Shown one piece after another: positions 6,191-9,600 of a DNA stretch of 9,600 bases. The position numbers and the translations under genes were made by a program. Source of the DNA: a bacterium UBP2_UBA2255 (lineage in GTDB: Bacteria; Edwardsbacteria; AC1; EtOH8); assembly GCA_002347565.1 (NCBI GenBank), contig DDXR01000002.1, positions 1 to 9,600 of the forward strand. The letters run 5' to 3'. The notes beneath the pieces are model-generated. The model was not told the DNA's origin. It ran no database searches and saw only the letters and a program-made list of their open reading frames with translations. Position 1 is the first letter of the stretch, and the number at the start of each line of letters is the position of its first letter.

Positions 6191-6192
6191 CG

Positions 6193-6564
6193 ATGGAGTT
6201 GGAACGGAAGGAGCTTACCGGGAAGATCATTTCATGTGGGATTGAAGTCCACAGGCAGCTCGGCCCCGGGTTTCTGGAATCAATTTACCATTCTGCGCTA
6301 TTGCTGGAACTCAAACGACAGGGTTTGAAATCCGAGCCGCAGAAGGAAGTGCGGATTTACTATCTCGGTCACGAGATCGGAGTGCACCGATTGGATATCA
6401 TCGTGAATGACGAGATTGTGGTCGAACTGAAAACGGTAAGCGAGTTCAACGACGTCCATCTTGCCCAATTGTTGTCGTATCTGAAGGCGACGGAGCTGAA
6501 AGTCGGCTTGCTCATGAATTTCGCACAGAGCATTCTTAAGGTCAAACGAGTCGTGAGTAAATAG
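6193..6564 (+). CDS. GxxExxY protein, PD-(D/E)XK nuclease-like
   Basis: The product is 123 residues, typical for this small family. Its namesake motif is at residues 26-32 as GFLESIY, after the usual EVHRQLGPG. The PD-(D/E)XK-type core is complete: D68 in HRLDIIV, then E78 and K80 in VELK, followed by HLAQLLSYLKAT. The biological role of GxxExxY proteins is not established; homology suggests nuclease or nucleic-acid binding activity. The gene begins 2 bases after the upstream stop without a clear ribosome binding site, so translation may be coupled. Base composition is roughly half G+C with many A/T-ending codons, unlike every neighbour. Inverted copies of ACCACGGAA-N-C-N-CGGAA flank it at 6167-6183 and 6577-6593. 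I infer recent acquisition as a small cassette. No transposase is present. Confidence 0.88.
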   Translation: MELERKELTGKIISCGIEVHRQLGPGFLESIYHSALLLELKRQGLKSEPQKEVRIYYLGHEIGVHRLDIIVNDEIVVELKTVSEFNDVHLAQLLSYLKATELKVGLLMNFAQSILKVKRVVSK

Positions 6565-6576
6565 GTTGTTCCATTC

Positions 6577-6593
6577 TTCCGTGTTTCCGTGGT
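6577..6593 (-). repeat. Right inverted repeat bracketing the GxxExxY gene
   Basis: TTCCGTGTTTCCGTGGT is the complement of the left element (15 of 17 bases, including a perfect 9-base end, 6585-6593 against 6167-6175). It starts 12 bases after the GxxExxY stop. The whole gap to the next gene (6565-6623) is AT-rich like the gene, apart from AAAGG at 6613-6617, which serves as the ribosome binding site of rmlA. Confidence 0.5.
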
Positions 6594-6623
6594 TGTGTCA
6601 CATCAACTTATGAAAGGCATGCC

Positions 6624-7349
6624 ATGAAGGGCGTCATCCTGGGCGGCGGGCTGGGCACCCGGCTGCGGCCGCTGACCAGCATCACCAACAAGCACCTGCT
6701 GCCGGTGTACGACCGGCCGATGATCTTCTACCCGATCCAGACCCTGGTGGAGGCCGGCATCGACGACATCATGCTGGTCACCGGCGGCAACAACGCCGGC
6801 GACTACCTGCGGCTGATCGGCAACGGCGAGGAGTTCGGCCTCAAGCACATGAACTACACCTACCAGAAGCGGGAGGGCGGCATCGCCGAGGCGCTGGGGT
6901 TGTGCCGGCACTTCTGCGGCGACGACCAGGTGGCGGTGATGCTGGGCGACAACGTGCTGGACGGCTCGATCCGCAAGGCGGTGGGCGATTTCAAGCGGCA
7001 GAAGAGGGGCGCCAAGATCTTCCTGAAGGAGGTCGACAACCCGCGGGAGTACGGCGTGGCCGAGCTGGCCGGGAAGCTCGTCAGGAACATCGTGGAAAAG
7101 CCGAAGCGCCCCAAGAGCAACCTGGCGGTGATCGGCATCTACCTGTACGACGCCGAGGTCTGGCGGATCATCGACACGCTGAAGCCATCGGGCCGCGGCG
7201 AGCTGGAGATCACCGACGTCAACAACGCCTACATCCGCAAGGGCCGGATGACCTACGAGATCCTGGACTGCTGGTGGGGCGACGCCGGGAGCTCGATCGA
7301 GGACCTGTGGCGGGTCAACGTGCACATCGGCAACAAGCGGCACCAATGA
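6624..7349 (+). CDS. rfbA: Glucose-1-phosphate thymidylyltransferase-type nucleotidyltransferase
   Basis: The product is 241 residues. RmlA/RfbA enzymes make dTDP-glucose from glucose-1-phosphate and dTTP, the entry to dTDP-rhamnose and related sugars. Seen here: the nucleotide-binding GGGLGTRLRPLT (7-18), NKHLLPVYDRPMIFYP (22-37), Mg-binding MLGDN (106-110, D109), EVDNPREYGVAE (136-147), VEKPKRPKSNLAV (157-169), RGELEITDVNNAY (191-203), and WWGDAGS (217-223). It is about 50 residues shorter than E. coli RfbA and lacks the C-terminal helices of the long form, so it resembles the short nucleotidyltransferases of this superfamily; nucleotide preference is therefore less certain. AAAGG at 6613-6617 lies 6 bases before the ATG. 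Its stop overlaps the rmlD start as ATGA. rmlB and rmlC are not in the window. Confidence 0.88.
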   Translation: MKGVILGGGLGTRLRPLTSITNKHLLPVYDRPMIFYPIQTLVEAGIDDIMLVTGGNNAGDYLRLIGNGEEFGLKHMNYTYQKREGGIAEALGLCRHFCGDDQVAVMLGDNVLDGSIRKAVGDFKRQKRGAKIFLKEVDNPREYGVAELAGKLVRNIVEKPKRPKSNLAVIGIYLYDAEVWRIIDTLKPSGRGELEITDVNNAYIRKGRMTYEILDCWWGDAGSSIEDLWRVNVHIGNKRHQ

Positions 7350-8173
7350 GGATCCTGGTGACCGGCGCCCGGGGGATGCTGGGGGCCGAGCTCTGCGCCG
7401 CGCTGGCGCCGACCCACGAGGTCGTGGCCTTCGATCTGCCAGAAGCCGACCTGACCGCCCCTGGTTCGATCGATGCCATCGCCGCGCGCCGGCCCGAGGC
7501 CCTGGTGCACTGCGCCGCCATGACCGACGTCGACGGCTGCGAGCGCGACCCGCAGGCGGCCTACGCGGTCAACGCCCTGGGCGCCCGTCATGCGGCGCTG
7601 GCCTGCCAGCGGCTGGGCGCGCCGCTGCTGTACGTCAGCACCGATTTCGTGTTCGACGGGGCCAAGCGCGAGCCGTACTACGAGTGGGACCAACCCAACC
7701 CGCTGGGGCACTACGGCCGTTCCAAGCTGGCCGGGGAGCAGGCGGTGCGCGAGCTGCTGGCCCAATTCTTCATCGTCAGGACCTCGTGGCTGTTCGGGCG
7801 GCGCGGCAGGAACTTCGTCGACGGCATTCTGGCGAAGGCCCGGGCTGATGGCGCGGTGCGGGTGGTGAACGACCAGACCGGCTCGCCCACCCGCGCGGCC
7901 GACCTGGCCGCCGCCCTCGCCCGCCTGATCGGGACGCAGTACTTCGGCACCTACCACGTCACCAACGGCGGCTGCTGCACGTGGCACGAGCTGGCGGCCG
8001 AGGCCGTCAGACTGTCCGGGATCCGGGCGGAGGTGGCGCCGATCTCGTCGGCGGACTACCCCACGCCGACCCGCCGGCCGGCGTACTCGGTGCTGGCCAA
8101 TTTCTGCTGGGAGCGGACCTTCGGCGCGCCGCTCCGGCCCTGGCGCGACGCCCTCAAAGAGCACCTGTCGTGA
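7346..8173 (+). CDS. rfbD: dTDP-4-dehydrorhamnose reductase
   Basis: The product is 275 residues. RmlD/RfbD reduces dTDP-4-dehydro-L-rhamnose to dTDP-L-rhamnose with NAD(P)H, the last step of the pathway. It is an extended short-chain dehydrogenase with the dinucleotide-binding GARGMLG at residues 7-13, VHCAAMTDVDGCE (54-66), YVSTDFVFDG (96-105), catalytic YGRSK (Y123, K127), VRTSWLFG (144-151) and NDQTGSPT (175-182). The C-terminal half carries the substrate-domain pattern FGTYHVTNGG and the closing PTRRPAYSVL, both typical of RmlD. The start ATG overlaps the previous stop (ATGA), and the stop overlaps the GTG of the next gene. Pairing with rmlA supports the dTDP-sugar assignment, while the dehydratase and epimerase must be encoded elsewhere. 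Confidence 0.92.
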   Translation: MRILVTGARGMLGAELCAALAPTHEVVAFDLPEADLTAPGSIDAIAARRPEALVHCAAMTDVDGCERDPQAAYAVNALGARHAALACQRLGAPLLYVSTDFVFDGAKREPYYEWDQPNPLGHYGRSKLAGEQAVRELLAQFFIVRTSWLFGRRGRNFVDGILAKARADGAVRVVNDQTGSPTRAADLAAALARLIGTQYFGTYHVTNGGCCTWHELAAEAVRLSGIRAEVAPISSADYPTPTRRPAYSVLANFCWERTFGAPLRPWRDALKEHLS

Positions 8174-9099
8174 GCGCGAGACTGCGGGTCCCCGCCTTCC
8201 TGCGCAATGCCGACATCAGGCTGGCGGCGCTGCTGCTGGCGGTGCTGCTGTGGTTCCACGCGGTCACCGAGAAGCAGTACCGGGTGACACTGCGCTGTCC
8301 GGTCGAGATCAGCAACGTCCCGGACGGCTGGGCCGTGTCCGGGCGGCCGCCGGCCGTCAGCTGCGAGGTCACGGCCACCGGCAAGCAGATCATCGCCCTG
8401 CGGATCTCGCCCCCCGTGATCGCGGTCGACGCCGCCAACCGCCAGGTCAAGCGGCTGCTGGTCGACCTGACGCCGGCCCGGCTGCGGTTCCCCTACCGGA
8501 TCTCGCCCCGGCGGGTCGACTTCGCGGCCGGGCAGCTGGTGGTCGCCTTCGACCGGCTGGCGAGCAAGACGGTGCGGGTGGCCGTCGACCTGCGGGGCGA
8601 GCCGGCCGAGGGGCACCTGGTCGGCGACTCGCTGTCGGTGGCGCCGCCCACGGTCGAGCTGCGCGGCCCCCAGAAGCTGCTGGACGCCGTCGACAGCGTC
8701 TACACGACTGCGGTGGGAATCGACGGCGCGTCCGCCCCGCTGTCGACCGTGGTCCGGCTGGTGCTGCCGGACACACCGCTGTGCTCGGTCGCGCCCGACT
8801 CGGTGCTGGTGACGGTGCCGTTCGAGAGATCCGGCGAGCGGCTGTTCCGCAACGTGCCGGTGCGGCTGGCCAACCGCGGGTCGGGATACCTGGTCAGTTT
8901 TTCGCCGGGGACCATCGACGTGGCCGTGGCCGGGCCGAACCGGATGCTCGCCGCCGCCGACCCTGCCCAGATCAGGGCCGTGCTCGACCTCAAGAACCTT
9001 GAACGCGGGCAGTTCCGGCTGCAGGCCTCGATCGAGCTGCCGGCCAAGCTCGAGCTGCTGGCGGCCAGCCCGCGTGACTTCGACGTCAGCATCCGATGA
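8170..9099 (+). CDS. YbbR domain-containing membrane-anchored protein
   Basis: The product is 309 residues when started at GTG 8170, which overlaps the upstream TGA as GTGA. One transmembrane segment near the N-terminus (about 17-31, LAALLLAVLLWFHA) is followed by a sequence typical of YbbR proteins (a short positive N-terminus, then helix, LW, then VEISNVPDG). The rest should be extracytoplasmic and made of about three YbbR-like beta-rich repeats of roughly 85-90 residues. Visible repeat marks are the proline- and valine-rich stretches ending in phrases such as PPTVELRGP and SPGTIDVAVAGP. In Firmicutes the YbbR protein CdaR regulates the diadenylate cyclase CdaA; no cyclase gene is in this window, so that function should not be transferred. 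An in-frame open stretch continues upstream inside rmlD, but the TM start argues for 8170. Confidence 0.82.
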   Translation: MSARLRVPAFLRNADIRLAALLLAVLLWFHAVTEKQYRVTLRCPVEISNVPDGWAVSGRPPAVSCEVTATGKQIIALRISPPVIAVDAANRQVKRLLVDLTPARLRFPYRISPRRVDFAAGQLVVAFDRLASKTVRVAVDLRGEPAEGHLVGDSLSVAPPTVELRGPQKLLDAVDSVYTTAVGIDGASAPLSTVVRLVLPDTPLCSVAPDSVLVTVPFERSGERLFRNVPVRLANRGSGYLVSFSPGTIDVAVAGPNRMLAAADPAQIRAVLDLKNLERGQFRLQASIELPAKLELLAASPRDFDVSIR

Positions 9100-9600
9100 T
9101 AGTGCTGGGCATCGAGACCTCGTGCGACGAGACCGCGGCGGCGGTGGTCGAGGATGGCAGGATCGTGCGGGCCGATGTGGTCCACACCCAGACCGTCCAC
9201 GCCGCCTACGGCGGCGTCGTGCCGGAGCTGGCGTCGCGCGACCATCTGAAGCGGATCGTGCCGACGGTGCGCGAGGCGCTGCGGGCGTCGGGGCTGGGCT
9301 GGGACGGCATCGACGCGGTGGCGGCCTCTAACCGGCCCGGCCTGGCGGGGGCGCTCCTGGTCGGCTGCTGCTTCGCCAAGGGACTGTCGCTGGCGACGGG
9401 CCGGCCCTGGGTGGGCGTCGACCACGTGGAGGCGCACCTGCACGCTGCCTTTCTGGACGACCCGGGGCTGCGCCCGCCGCTGGTGGCGCTGATCGTCTCG
9501 GGCGGTCACACCTCGCTTTTCTCGATGGACGGGGAATGGCGGCTGCGGCTGATGGGGCGGACCGTCGACGACGCCGCCGGCGAGGCGTTCGACAAGGTGG
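9096..9600 (+). CDS. tsaD: tRNA t6A37 threonylcarbamoyltransferase TsaD, N-terminal part
   Basis: The first 168 residues are present; the gene runs past the window end. TsaD, with TsaB and TsaE, transfers threonylcarbamoyl from TC-AMP to A37 of ANN-decoding tRNAs. Recognised: the N-terminal MIVLGIETSCDETAAAVV (1-18), YGGVVPELASRDHL (38-51), RPGLAGALLVG (80-90), the metal-binding HVEAHLHAAF (H110 and H114, E. coli H111 and H115), SGGHTSL (135-141) and DDAAGEAFDKV (158-168). The segment AASNRPGLAG replaces the more usual TxGPGLxG wording but keeps the PGL core. The ATG overlaps the ybbR-gene stop as ATGA, and there is no separate ribosome binding site, so translation is probably coupled. Stop codon not visible. 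Confidence 0.95.
   Translation, partial: MIVLGIETSCDETAAAVVEDGRIVRADVVHTQTVHAAYGGVVPELASRDHLKRIVPTVREALRASGLGWDGIDAVAASNRPGLAGALLVGCCFAKGLSLATGRPWVGVDHVEAHLHAAFLDDPGLRPPLVALIVSGGHTSLFSMDGEWRLRLMGRTVDDAAGEAFDKV

Overview
The window is GC-rich bacterial chromosome, with third codon positions almost all G or C. Nine protein-coding genes can be supported and all lie on the + strand. The bacterial core genes (recA, recX, alaS, tsaD) combined with a group II geranylgeranylglyceryl/heptaprenylglyceryl phosphate synthase suggest a member or relative of the FCB superphylum, probably an uncultured lineage known from metagenomes. That placement is inference; no rRNA or other decisive marker is present.

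Layout. Positions 1-230 hold the 3' end of a membrane protein of the NqrB/RnfD family. recA (357-1436) follows, then an unusually long gap of 571 bases filled with palindromes and a degenerate copy of the recA 3' end, then recX (2008-2484). A strong-looking sigma-70-type promoter sits across the end of recX and drives alaS (2634-5270). The alaS leader is about 130 nt, can form alternative hairpins, and contains two tiny ORFs joined by ATGA overlaps. The alaS-ggps gap (5271-5431) is packed with dispersed repeats of the ATTCCCG...CGGGAAT type. The prenylglyceryl phosphate synthase gene (5432-6190) comes next, then a GxxExxY gene (6193-6564). The GxxExxY gene is much less GC-rich than its surroundings and is bracketed by an inverted repeat, so it looks like an inserted cassette.

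The last block (6624-9600) is tightly packed: rmlA-type nucleotidyltransferase, rmlD-type dTDP-4-dehydrorhamnose reductase, a YbbR-domain membrane-anchored protein, and tsaD, which runs off the window. All three junctions are 4-base ATGA or GTGA overlaps, so this is almost certainly one translationally coupled operon.

Functional themes. recA and recX encode the recombinase and its modulator. alaS and tsaD serve translation, through tRNA charging and the t6A37 modification. rmlA and rmlD belong to dTDP-sugar synthesis for surface polysaccharide, although rmlB and rmlC are not here. The prenylglyceryl phosphate synthase implies archaeal-type ether-lipid precursors in a bacterium. No RNA genes, CRISPR array or transposase were found. 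The points most worth a second look are the ether-lipid gene, the flanked GxxExxY cassette that supplies that gene's last codons, the alaS leader, and the duplicated recA tail.
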